Shown piece by piece: positions 57,001 to 64,000 of a stretch of 64,000 bases of DNA (positions within the stretch are counted from its first letter, which is position 1; the number at the start of each line of letters is the position of its first letter). The stretch lies in contig NZ_CP187926.1 of assembly GCF_049933045.1 (NCBI RefSeq), positions 4,340,001 to 4,404,000 on the forward strand. Reading direction: 5' to 3'. The notes beneath the pieces were generated by a model. It searched no databases. It had not been told where the DNA came from and was given only the letters and a program-made list of their open reading frames with translations. The DNA is from Pseudocolwellia sp049933045. GTDB taxonomy: Bacteria; Pseudomonadota; Gammaproteobacteria; Enterobacterales; Alteromonadaceae. The translations under genes were made by a program, and so were the position numbers.

Positions 57001-57284
57001 AAATAGAAGGTCGTATTGCTTATAACTGGCGTTCTGAATATATGATCACTGCCCGTGATGTAACTGCACCGAATCGTCCTGTTTTCAGTGAAGCGTCTGG
57101 CTTTTTAGATGCTTCAATATTTTATAACTATTCGGACTCTATTCGAGTTGGTATTCAAGGCGTTAACTTATTAGATACGGTGACTAAAACGTCTATTCAG
57201 ATAGATGAAGAAGGCACCCGTTCTGGACGTTCTTGGTTTGTTAACGATAGAAGAGTCTCTTTGATCTTAAGAGCTACATTCTAA
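54090..57284 (+). CDS. TonB-dependent receptor (TIGR01782-like), plus arm
   Basis: A 1064-residue outer-membrane receptor with a long basic signal peptide ending NNTYA|AEQE. The plug has VIEVTGIRGSLIKAQDIKRE, DAISSQDIGSLPDRSVLEAM, GAVIRGMTQTRSEFNGRD and GGIGGTVNLNT; the barrel ends RRVSLILRATF. It is related to, but clearly distinct from, the minus-arm receptor, and probably imports a different product of the same polymer. A CGGGG ribosome site precedes the ATG. The halogenase-like gene follows after 87 bases, with a strong hairpin between. Confidence 0.93.
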   Translation: MNKKQQHVKRRYSNKKITFAHSIIAATILSVVNNTYAAEQEKDAEQVEVIEVTGIRGSLIKAQDIKREADTFVDAISSQDIGSLPDRSVLEAMSRIPGVSLERFASANDPDHFGIEGSGAVIRGMTQTRSEFNGRDTFSANSNRGLSFQDVSPELVGSVKVYKNQSADMIEGGIGGTVNLNTKLPFDSEGQVFAISVDATYTDLAKEYSPSISALYSNKWRTDSGTYGFLVNAANSELTSRSDGIQSQIILPRTDLYEDQGDTILYSPNGAGLSRQLQERERQGYALAGQWESLDETMVATVQFLRSDSSLSWNENTIKYSTNIWDDDGVTIQDESFPLDGFPEYEFDDNGVFQSGYITNVEQGGWRSNGLDQTRVPTAASWGSNPIPQFGHRFETNTRIKEQQSVVDDLSFNFKFRPNHSWAHELDIQTVNAKTDDLDLTLNLGTFANQFLDLTGDAPEVSFLNPWNGQNGFGAEDNENFLQSKDTYYWRSAMDHVERSEGDEVAVKWDSKYTFDRGFFVSVKAGVRYAKRDQTVRYSAFNFDELGALYSPDNDGNGYQAAWLDLPEHESLANDVDNIYWNNHFGGGNVSIPGDGYTLHPATELVRDYANWASRLSDVATDWVPLSEREPTQLGVDAQGEPIFEAFDGYFRPSEITEFSEVNKAFYVRLDFESDNDFLPFVGNFGARYVHLERNTSGFISFPDHRPVYLDNGELDPESARNLLPDDDKSFGNFAAQEISARSTNDYILPSFNIKFELGDGLISRFAAAKAIAYPNTGDMKAYKRIKSEVQGIQEAVPADPENPKLVDAVAIYNGDSGNPDLKPMLSTQFDWSLEWYYASDSSFTTTLFYKELKDFWVSGGFTQDIENPTTGITKTVELATPLNSDSGRMKGAEIALQHFFHGLPAPFNGLGIQTNYTYVDASSVPNSNLFTTSPDGSPATGSRQLAFDELPLAGQSKHTANMILMYQGDKIEGRIAYNWRSEYMITARDVTAPNRPVFSEASGFLDASIFYNYSDSIRVGIQGVNLLDTVTKTSIQIDEEGTRSGRSWFVNDRRVSLILRATF

Positions 57285-57293
57285 CTAAAATGT

Positions 57294-57326
57294 ATTCAAT
57301 ACGTAGGTTTAGCCTGCGTATTGAAT
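57294..57326 (+). other. 14-bp hairpin between receptor and halogenase genes
   Basis: ATTCAATACGTAGG pairs with CCTGCGTATTGAAT around a TTTAG loop, with one G-U pair. It starts nine bases after the receptor stop and has no T run. It probably stabilises or separates the abundant receptor mRNA from the downstream genes instead of fully terminating. Confidence 0.7.
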
Positions 57327-57371
57327 GACTAACTTGTTAGATAAATAGTGAGATATTAATAGGATTGAATT

Positions 57372-58892
57372 ATGACTAAGCAAATTAATAATATTGTGAT
57401 CTTAGGTGGTGGTACCGCGGGTTGGATGACCGCAGCTGCCTTAAGTAAGTTGTTAAATCGAAGTGAAATAAACATTACTTTAGTTGAGTCTGAAGAGATC
57501 CCGAGTGTGGGGGTTGGTGAAGCAACCATACCTCAACTTCAACTATTTAATGCTTTACTAGGCATAGATGAAAATGAATTTGTTATTGAAACACAAGCTA
57601 CTTTTAAGCATGGGATCATGTTTAAAAATTGGAAGCAGCTTAATCATGACTATATCCATCCATTTGGGAGTATAGGTATCCCACTAGATGGCATCGACTT
57701 TTATCAATATTGGTTAAAACTTTCTAAGTTAGGTAAAGCTGAATCTCTTGATAATTATGCATTTAATAGTGTTTCAGCGATAAATAAAAAAATGATGCGA
57801 TCAATTAATGTGCCCAATTCACCGCTTAATGATATTGCATATGCCTTTCATTTTGATGCGGGCTTATACGCTAAATACCTTAACAAGTTTTCGATGAAAT
57901 ATGGAGTTAACCATATTATATCTAAGGTTAATAAAGTGAATTTAATCGAAGATAAAGATTCAGCAAAAAATGGATTTATTCGCTCTATAGAATTAATGAA
58001 TGGTCAAACTGTTGAAGGCGATTTATTTATTGATTGTTCAGGCTTTCATGGTGTGTTGATAGAACAAGCTTTACATACAGGATATGAAAGTTGGAGCCAT
58101 TGGTTACCTTGCGACCGAGCCGTTGTTATGCCTACTACATCAACAGAAGAAGCGGTGCCTTATACATGCTCTACTGCTCATACCGCGGGTTGGCAATGGA
58201 AAATCCCTCTACAGAGTCGAGTAGGCAATGGTCATGTATATTCGAGTCGATTTATGTCGGACGACGAAGCTAAAAAGATTTTATTAGAAAATGTAACGGG
58301 TGAGCCTTTAACTGAACCTAGAGTCATCCACTTCAAAACAGGTGTTAGACGTAAGCAGTGGAATAAAAACTGTGTAGCTATTGGTTTATCTAGTGGCTTT
58401 ATTGAGCCATTAGAATCTACTTCAATTCATTTAATTCAATCAAGTATTTCTCGCTTAATGAGCTTATTTCCGTCAACTGATTTTGATAAGACAGATATTG
58501 ATACGTTTAATAGACAGTCTATGGCTGAACAAGAAGCCGTTAGAGATTTTATTATTGCCCATTACAAAATAACAGAACGCGATGATTCTGCTTTTTGGAA
58601 TTATTGCAGAAATATGGATGTACCTTCGTCAGTACAGAAAAAAATTGATTTATTCAAAACAAACGGTCGTGTTTTTAGAGAAAACAACGAGTTGTTTCAT
58701 GAGTCGAGCTGGGTTGCAGTAATGGTAGGGCAGGGACTAACATCGAAGCATTATCATCCACTTGTTGATGCAATGCCTGTAGAAGAAGCTCAAAAACGTG
58801 TTGACCACATAAAACATGTGATTGAGCAATCTGTTATGAAAATGCCAACTCATACCGAGTTTATACAGAAAAACTGTAAAGCTGCTTCTTAA
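57372..58892 (+). CDS. Flavin-dependent tryptophan halogenase family protein (second copy)
   Basis: A 506-residue paralogue of the protein at 46055-47530. The FAD motif GGGTAGW is at 12-18, K79 (ATFKHGIMF) matches the catalytic lysine position of PrnA, and GWQWKIPLQ and GFIEPLEST are present. As in the minus arm it directly follows a TonB receptor gene, so the pair receptor-halogenase occurs twice in the locus. The ATG at 57372 opens MTKQINNIVILGGGTAGWMT. The true reaction and substrate are unknown; modification of a carbohydrate-linked or aromatic ligand is conjecture. Confidence 0.88.
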   Translation: MTKQINNIVILGGGTAGWMTAAALSKLLNRSEINITLVESEEIPSVGVGEATIPQLQLFNALLGIDENEFVIETQATFKHGIMFKNWKQLNHDYIHPFGSIGIPLDGIDFYQYWLKLSKLGKAESLDNYAFNSVSAINKKMMRSINVPNSPLNDIAYAFHFDAGLYAKYLNKFSMKYGVNHIISKVNKVNLIEDKDSAKNGFIRSIELMNGQTVEGDLFIDCSGFHGVLIEQALHTGYESWSHWLPCDRAVVMPTTSTEEAVPYTCSTAHTAGWQWKIPLQSRVGNGHVYSSRFMSDDEAKKILLENVTGEPLTEPRVIHFKTGVRRKQWNKNCVAIGLSSGFIEPLESTSIHLIQSSISRLMSLFPSTDFDKTDIDTFNRQSMAEQEAVRDFIIAHYKITERDDSAFWNYCRNMDVPSSVQKKIDLFKTNGRVFRENNELFHESSWVAVMVGQGLTSKHYHPLVDAMPVEEAQKRVDHIKHVIEQSVMKMPTHTEFIQKNCKAAS

Positions 58893-59078
58893 TTTAACAG
58901 CAAGTGAGTAGCGATATATTGATATTACGTCACTTTATAGAAAAGGATCATATAAAAAATAAATGTTAGGAGTTAAATCAACCTTACTGGTTAGTCGAGT
59001 ACTTAATCGCTTTTACTAACTTCTTAATTTTAAAACTAATAAATTCGCGAACAAACGTTAATTATTACTGGGTATATT

Positions 59079-61628
59079 ATGAATTATAAATATAAATTTT
59101 GGGTGTTTTTTGCTGTATTTATTGCAGTGTTTTCTTTGTTGTTTTACGTGTATTCACAGCCAGTAGTCGATGAAAAGGTTGATGAGCAAGAGCTTTCTTC
59201 AATACCAAAATATTGGCCGAAAATTGAATCTAAAATAGCAAAAGATGATGATATTGAAAAAAGAATTACAGATATTTTAGCTAGCATGACTGTAGAGCAA
59301 AAAGTTGCTCAAATTATTCAACCAGAAATTAAAAGTATAACAGTTGATGATATGCGCAAGTATGGCTTTGGCTCGTATTTAAATGGAGCAAGTTCATTTC
59401 CACTTAATAATAAAGAAGCCGAAGTGCAAGACTGGGTGAATTATTCACAAGCTATGTTTGAAGCTGCGAAAGATGACACCTTAGACGGTTCTACAATTCC
59501 TACTATGTGGGCAACAGATGCGATGCATGGACATGCCAAAATTAGAGGGGCCACGGTGTTTCCTCATAATATTGGTTTAGGTGCAGCTAATAACATCAAA
59601 CTTATTGAAGAAATTGCTAAGGTAACAGCGATTGAAGTGAATGTTACAGGTATTGATTGGGTATTTGCACCAACGGTTACAGCTCCTCGTAATGATAGAT
59701 GGGGCAGAACTTATGAAGGCTATTCTGAAGATCCAGAAATTATTAGTACTTATGCCAAAGCTTTTATTCAAGGTATGCAAGGAGAACTCGCTAATGATGA
59801 AAATCCAGGTAGTAAATCAATCGCTACACTAAAACACTTTATAGGAGATGGCGGTACTCAATTTGGCGTAGATCAAGGCGATAATCTAGATACAGAATCA
59901 GAATTATTTAAAAAGCATGCTCAGGGGTATGTTACTGGTTTAAAAGCCGGAGCCCAAACTGTAATGGCGTCGTTTAATAGCTGGCATGGTAAAAAAAATC
60001 ATGGCAATGAATATCTACTAACTAAAGTATTAAAAGAACGCATGGGTTTTGATGGCGTAGTGGTTGGTGACTGGAATGGTCATGGTCAAGTTAAAGGTTG
60101 TACAAATGATAACTGCCCACAAGCCTTTAATGCAGGTCTCGATGTTTATATGGTTGCAGGTGATTCATGGAAACCTTTATATCAAAACACTTTAGAGCAA
60201 GTTAACTCAGGTATTATCACTCAAAAAAGATTAGATGATGCGGTTTCACGTATGTTGAGAATAAAGCTACGTTCAGGTTTATTTGAAAAGAAAGCACCAA
60301 TAGAAAGAAGCCTTGTTAATCAACCTGAATTATTAGGTACAGATAGTCACCGAAAGTTAGCTCGACAAGCTGTACGTGAAAGCTTAGTACTTCTTAAAAA
60401 TAATAACCAATTATTACCTTTATCTGCTAATCAACATATTTTAGTTGCAGGCGATGCCGCCGACAATATAGGTAAGCAATCAGGTGCTTGGACAATAAGT
60501 TGGCAGAGTGCAGATAATAAAAATAGTGATTTTCCAAACGCGACTTCTATTTATAAAGGCATAGCCGAACAAGTAAAAGCTGCGGGCGGTTCTGTTGAAT
60601 TAGATATCAACGGTAATTATAACCAAAAGCCTGATGTTGCTATCGTAGTTTTTGGTGAAGAAGCTTACGCCGAAGGCGTTGGCGATCGCGACTCTATAGA
60701 GTATCAACCGAGTTATAAGAAAGACTTAGCATTACTGAAGAAACTAAAAGCAGACAATATTCCTGTAGTAAGTATCTTTATTTCAGGTAGACCTATGTGG
60801 GTTAATCCTGAACTTAATCAATCTGATGCCTTTATTGCTGCTTGGTTACCTGGTTCTGAAGGAGAGGGGATTGCGGATGTTATTTTACGTGATGTAGATG
60901 ATAATGCTCAATTTGATTTTACTGGCAAGTTATCATTCTCATGGCCTAAAACGGTTGCACAAACAGATCTGAATTATGGTGATGATAACTATGCACCACT
61001 ATTCGAATATGGATATGGATTAACTCATTCAGATAATACGCGATTAAATTCTTTTGATGAAACAGTCAGCCTTAATGATAAAGCGGTTAAAGGCAAATTT
61101 GTATTGTTTGATAAAAACTTTATTGCACCGTGGTATCCAACAATTGTTAATCAAGAAGGTACTTCACAAATAGACTCTAATCAATTTGAAAATAACCTTA
61201 TTCGCATGGAAGCTATTGATAAAAACATTCAAGAGGATGCGCGTAAGTTAAGCTTTTTAGGCGTTGAGAATGTAGCTTATTCAATTACAACAGCTGAACC
61301 TGTAGATTTATCTATGTATGCTCAATCAAGTTATGTAAATATTAACGTATTAATAAATAGCAAACCAAGTGATGCTGTTTTCATGAAACTTAGCTGTAAC
61401 GAGTCTTGTGGGAAGATTGTTGAACTCACAAAAAGCATTGCTGCTATCCCTACTAACCAATGGACAGATATTGCTATACCTCTGCATTGTTTTGACTTAA
61501 GAGAAGATGAGCTTTTACAGGTTAACTCCCCTGTAGTAATAGAAACAAAAGGTGAGTTTAGCTTTAGCTTTTCATCTATTTCTATAGAGTCGTCTATAAA
61601 GAAAAGGAAGTTCATTCGTTGTGATTAA
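59079..61628 (+). CDS. GH3 beta-glucosidase (exo-1,3/1,4-beta-glucanase type)
   Basis: An 849-residue glycoside hydrolase family 3 enzyme that releases glucose from beta-gluco-oligosaccharides. One hydrophobic N-terminal segment (about 6-26, FWVFFAVFIAVFSLLFYVY) without a clear cleavage site suggests a periplasmic, membrane-anchored enzyme. The TIM barrel (about 60-400) has ATDAMHGHAK, the KHF motif (LKHFIGDGG) and the nucleophile D331 in VVVGDWNGHG; the second domain (about 420-660) follows (RESLVLLKNN, VVVFGEEAYAEG, WLPGSEGEG). A C-terminal beta domain of about 160 residues resembles that of ExoP-type GH3 enzymes. It is 186 bases after the halogenase-like gene. Confidence 0.92.
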   Translation: MNYKYKFWVFFAVFIAVFSLLFYVYSQPVVDEKVDEQELSSIPKYWPKIESKIAKDDDIEKRITDILASMTVEQKVAQIIQPEIKSITVDDMRKYGFGSYLNGASSFPLNNKEAEVQDWVNYSQAMFEAAKDDTLDGSTIPTMWATDAMHGHAKIRGATVFPHNIGLGAANNIKLIEEIAKVTAIEVNVTGIDWVFAPTVTAPRNDRWGRTYEGYSEDPEIISTYAKAFIQGMQGELANDENPGSKSIATLKHFIGDGGTQFGVDQGDNLDTESELFKKHAQGYVTGLKAGAQTVMASFNSWHGKKNHGNEYLLTKVLKERMGFDGVVVGDWNGHGQVKGCTNDNCPQAFNAGLDVYMVAGDSWKPLYQNTLEQVNSGIITQKRLDDAVSRMLRIKLRSGLFEKKAPIERSLVNQPELLGTDSHRKLARQAVRESLVLLKNNNQLLPLSANQHILVAGDAADNIGKQSGAWTISWQSADNKNSDFPNATSIYKGIAEQVKAAGGSVELDINGNYNQKPDVAIVVFGEEAYAEGVGDRDSIEYQPSYKKDLALLKKLKADNIPVVSIFISGRPMWVNPELNQSDAFIAAWLPGSEGEGIADVILRDVDDNAQFDFTGKLSFSWPKTVAQTDLNYGDDNYAPLFEYGYGLTHSDNTRLNSFDETVSLNDKAVKGKFVLFDKNFIAPWYPTIVNQEGTSQIDSNQFENNLIRMEAIDKNIQEDARKLSFLGVENVAYSITTAEPVDLSMYAQSSYVNINVLINSKPSDAVFMKLSCNESCGKIVELTKSIAAIPTNQWTDIAIPLHCFDLREDELLQVNSPVVIETKGEFSFSFSSISIESSIKKRKFIRCD

Positions 61629-61930
61629 TTATGTCTAACTGCTCACAAATAAAATCATCTTATTAAAACTAGTGATGACTCAACATGTAAGGGGGTTTTA
61701 TGTTGAAGCCCTTTTACTTACCAAGCTGATTTACGAAACGTTAGCGCATTAAGGTTCGAGTAATAATGCCAAACATAGCTGCAGACATATACTTGTTAAT
61801 GAGTCGCAGCATTGGAATGTTAAGATGAACAAAGAGGGGAGGAAGTGATAAGAGAATTTATCACTTTTAAGGCGCATATCACCGAATTTATACAACATGA
61901 AGCTGACAAAGGTTAGCTTCATGTTAAATC
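61629..61930. other. Intergenic region with hairpins between converging genes
   Basis: A GC-richer imperfect hairpin at about 61690-61722 (AAGGGGGTT...GCCCTTTT) is a candidate terminator for the GH3 gene. AAGTGATAA/TTATCACTT (61843-61866) is a perfect 9-bp stem followed by TT. A perfect 11-bp stem AACATGAAGCT/AGCTTCATGTT (61894-61925) lies just after the stop of the convergent lipoprotein gene. No gene is seen. Confidence 0.5.
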
Positions 61931-62416
61931 TTATTTAAGAAATTTCTTACCTTGTTTTAAGCCTGATAATAAATCATCACTCAGAATACCATCACGCCCA
62001 ATAGTAATAGGGATAAAACCATTAGGATCTATCGTTGTAGCTAAATGATACTTCAACTCTTCGTTACGGTGCTCACCAAAATAAGTCAGTAATTTTAATA
62101 AATCAAACAAGCCTACACCTGCACTTATACTAACAGGAGTTTCACTATAAGCTTTTAATAACGGAACTGAGTTCGACATACCCGTTAGTACTTTTTGATC
62201 GGCAATACCTAAATTAAAAGTAACTCCCTCAATATCTAAATCGAAACTGTTCGGGTTAGACACCATTAAATTCAACGTAAAATACTGTGTAAAACCTTTA
62301 GTTTTTGCAGGCTCAATACTAACCAAGCTCACATCAGGATTTTTGATAGGGGCTATGCTGGCACAACTCGCTAACATCATGCTAAATATAGCGAAAAACA
62401 TACTCCATGTACGCAT
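61931..62416 (-). CDS. LEA type 2 / WHy-domain lipoprotein
   Basis: A 161-residue envelope protein whose signal ends in a lipobox (MMLASC, Cys18). The rest matches the bacterial LEA type 2 (WHy) fold: VSLVSIEPAKTKGFTQYFTL, then NLMVSNPNSFDLDIEGVTFN and GMSNSVPLLKAYSETPVSIS. Proteins of this fold are linked to desiccation and stress tolerance, but the role in this group is not established. It appears monocistronic. Confidence 0.9.
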   Translation of the reverse strand: MRTWSMFFAIFSMMLASCASIAPIKNPDVSLVSIEPAKTKGFTQYFTLNLMVSNPNSFDLDIEGVTFNLGIADQKVLTGMSNSVPLLKAYSETPVSISAGVGLFDLLKLLTYFGEHRNEELKYHLATTIDPNGFIPITIGRDGILSDDLLSGLKQGKKFLK

Positions 62417-62707
62417 TGGTGGATTCCTTCAATAAACGTAATGTTACTAAAAATTGTAAGAAACTAATGTAGCACGCAGACTGTTAAAATTCGACTAGAA
62501 GAAGTGAAAGATAGATGAATTATATGAGGGTATGGATTGGGGTCTTTCGGTTTGTCATAAACTATAAAAATGAAGAGTGAATAGAATTAACAATTCAATC
62601 AATTAAAGTTATATGTTCTGGATATAAGTTTTATTTTTAAGGTTCGAACTAGAGGTGTTTTGTAATTGAGGTATTACACTTTGTTATTGTTTTTACATTC
62701 TTTTACA
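62417..62707. other. Intergenic region, nothing recognised
   Basis: AT-rich sequence upstream of the lipoprotein gene. It should hold that gene's promoter, but no clear elements, repeats or reading frames are supported. Confidence 0.4.
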
Positions 62708-62816
62708 AATAAAAAGGCCTTACCAAAGGTAAGGCCATAAATGCTCGCTGTATTGTCTTGTATAACAAGCTTCTTATTATTTATTTTGACTATTTATTGT
62801 TGTTATTCGTTAGCTC
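62708..62816 (-). ncRNA. Candidate small RNA upstream of hemE
   Basis: The minus strand has a good promoter (-35 TTGCAT, 17-base spacer, -10 TATAAA), then about 110 bases without any reading frame, then a textbook terminator. Transcription should start near 62816, after a GTCCC discriminator. The body is rich in A with many AAC, AAT and AAA triplets (ACGAATAACAACAATAAAT), the kind of single-stranded stretch Hfq prefers. I do not recognise a known RNA family. Evidence is structural only. Confidence 0.5.
62711..62736 (-). terminator. Rho-independent terminator of the candidate small RNA
   Basis: A perfect 9-bp stem GGCCTTACC / GGTAAGGCC with a 3-base loop is followed on the minus strand by TTTTT. 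On the plus strand no T run follows, so the direction is clear, yet no minus-strand protein gene lies upstream of it. Confidence 0.88.
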
Positions 62817-62823
62817 GGGACAA

Positions 62824-62852
62824 TTTATAGCAAAGGGATCTAGGGGATGCAA
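62824..62852 (-). promoter_or_regulatory. Sigma-70-type promoter for the candidate small RNA
   Basis: On the minus strand, TTGCAT (62852-62847) and TATAAA (62829-62824) are separated by exactly 17 bases. The sequence just downstream is TTGTCCC, a GC-rich discriminator like those of growth-controlled stable-RNA promoters. Confidence 0.55.
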
Positions 62853-63068
62853 CAACTTTAATAGAGTATATACACCAGTATTTCTTTCGTACTTGAGTAT
62901 GAAAATTAACCGTTAATTAAATGTTAACAAAATATTTCAATGAATACAGACGCTTATTTGTCGGTCTTTTGTGATTAATTGTAATAAAATATTTGTTTTT
63001 ATTTCGAATATAGAAGAAATAAAATTGTAGTGTTAGAATATTAGCACTTAAAAACTGAGATCCCTTTA

Positions 63069-64000
63069 ATGACTGAATTACAAAACGATACTTATTTACG
63101 TGCATTATTACGCCAACCTGTAGATTACACACCCGTATGGATGATGAGACAAGCTGGACGCTATTTACCTGAGTACAGAGAAGTACGTAAAGGTGCAGGT
63201 GATTTTATGTCGGTTTGTAAAAATGCCGAATTAGCGTGTGAAGTAACTCTTCAACCTTTACGACGATTTAAGTTAGATGCAGCTATTTTATTTAGTGATA
63301 TTTTAACTATCCCTGACGCTATGGGATTAGGCTTATATTTTGAAACAGGTGAAGGTCCTAAATTTGAAAGACCAATCACATGTAAAGCTGATGTATTAAA
63401 AATTGCAGTGCCTGATCCTGAAGATGAGTTAGGTTATGTGATGAATGCCGTTCGTACTATTAAGAAAGAGCTTAACGGTAGTGTTCCGTTAATTGGCTTT
63501 TCTGGTAGCCCATGGACTTTAGCAACTTATATGATTGAAGGTGGAAGTTCTAAAGCTTTTACTAAGATCAAAAAGATGATGTTTTCAGACCCACAAACAT
63601 TACACATTTTATTAGATAAGTTAGCTGACTCTGTTATTAGTTATTTAAATGCGCAAATTGCTGCTGGTGCTCAGTCGGTAATGGTATTTGATACATGGGG
63701 TGGTGTTTTATCTCCTCGTGACTATAAAGATTTTTCTTTACAGTATATGGCTAAGATAGTTGATGGTTTAACGCGTCATGCTGATGGTCGCCAAGTTCCA
63801 GTAACTTTATTTACTAAAAATAGTGGTATGTGGTTAGAAGATATTGCAGCAACAGGTTGTGATGGTGTTGGTTTAGATTGGACGATTGATATTGAAGCGG
63901 CTAAAGCAAGAATCGGTGATAAAGTTGCTTTACAAGGTAATATGGACCCTTCAATGCTTTATGCTCCTGTTGAACGTATTGAGCAAGAAGTTGCTAAGAT
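63069..64000 (+). CDS. hemE: Uroporphyrinogen decarboxylase (3' end cut by window)
   Basis: HemE converts uroporphyrinogen III to coproporphyrinogen III in haem synthesis. The frame is open from the ATG at 63069 to the window end, giving 310 of about 354 residues. It begins MTELQNDTYLRALLRQPVDY and holds the substrate-binding signature PVWMMRQAGRYLPEYR, the segment LFSDILTIPDAMG with the catalytic Asp, GFSGSPWTLATYMIEG and VMVFDTWGGVLSP. A GAGAT element lies about ten bases upstream. About 44 C-terminal residues lie beyond the window. Confidence 0.96.
   Translation, partial: MTELQNDTYLRALLRQPVDYTPVWMMRQAGRYLPEYREVRKGAGDFMSVCKNAELACEVTLQPLRRFKLDAAILFSDILTIPDAMGLGLYFETGEGPKFERPITCKADVLKIAVPDPEDELGYVMNAVRTIKKELNGSVPLIGFSGSPWTLATYMIEGGSSKAFTKIKKMMFSDPQTLHILLDKLADSVISYLNAQIAAGAQSVMVFDTWGGVLSPRDYKDFSLQYMAKIVDGLTRHADGRQVPVTLFTKNSGMWLEDIAATGCDGVGLDWTIDIEAAKARIGDKVALQGNMDPSMLYAPVERIEQEVAK

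Noticed and set aside
46055..58892. Halogenated natural-product cluster
   Set aside because: No NRPS, PKS or separate flavin reductase gene is present; the context is carbohydrate uptake and breakdown.
37924..61628. Classic glucuronoxylan or alginate utilisation locus
   Set aside because: No GH67, GH115, GH10, GH43 or polysaccharide lyase was found, so those assignments are not supported.
62917..63132. 71-codon minus-strand frame across the start of hemE
   Set aside because: It overlaps the hemE coding region antisense and has no ribosome site; a shadow frame.
1..64000. CRISPR arrays, tRNA or rRNA genes, prophage
   Set aside because: No regularly spaced direct repeats, cloverleaf sequences, rRNA or phage structural genes were seen on either strand.

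Overview
The window is AT-rich chromosomal DNA from a marine gammaproteobacterium. Gene content and order point to the Alteromonadales, most likely Colwelliaceae (Colwellia/Thalassotalea-like): a complete gspC-N type II secretion operon beside hslO-hslR and yrfG, then nudE-cysQ, the yheUTS/yheV/slyX/fkpA group, and hemE, together with many large TonB-dependent receptors. The genus assignment is inference from synteny and protein style; no 16S or other marker gene is present.

Layout. 1-2.0 kb: DUF2333 protein and a small outer-membrane barrel. 2.1-3.4 kb: hslO and hslR on the minus strand. 3.9-15.6 kb: twelve-gene type II secretion operon gspCDEFGHIJKLMN with many one-base or few-base overlaps. 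15.6-16.3 kb: yrfG. 16.4-26.6 kb: a minus-strand block transcribed as TonB receptor, two tandem M14 carboxypeptidase lipoproteins, ECF sigma factor, FecR-type anti-sigma regulator, and an STN-bearing TonB receptor. This looks like a surface-signalling system coupled to peptide processing. 27.2-27.7 kb: an IS200-like element carrying only tnpA. 27.9-36.6 kb: housekeeping genes (nudE, cysQ, yheU, yheT, a 42-residue membrane protein, a Sel1 protein, yheS, yheV, slyX, a WD40 lipoprotein, fkpA). 36.7 kb: S1/P1 nuclease.

37.9-61.6 kb is a carbohydrate-use locus with two arms around an AraC-type regulator. The minus arm is TonB receptor, flavin halogenase-like protein, GH2 beta-glucuronidase-like enzyme, glucuronate isomerase (uxaC), MFS sugar porter, TRAP transporter. 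The plus arm is GH5 endoglucanase (frameshifted at a run of nine A), TonB receptor, a second halogenase-like protein, and GH3 beta-glucosidase. The simplest reading is uptake and breakdown of a beta-glucan-type polysaccharide carrying beta-linked glucuronic acid. The later steps of glucuronate catabolism after UxaC are not in the window.

61.9 kb to the end: a LEA/WHy-type lipoprotein, a candidate small RNA with promoter and terminator on the minus strand, and hemE running off the end. No tRNA, rRNA, CRISPR array or prophage was seen. The parts that look most worth following are the sigma/FecR/TonB/M14 module, the duplicated receptor-halogenase pairs, the A9 frameshift in the GH5 gene, and the candidate small RNA upstream of hemE.
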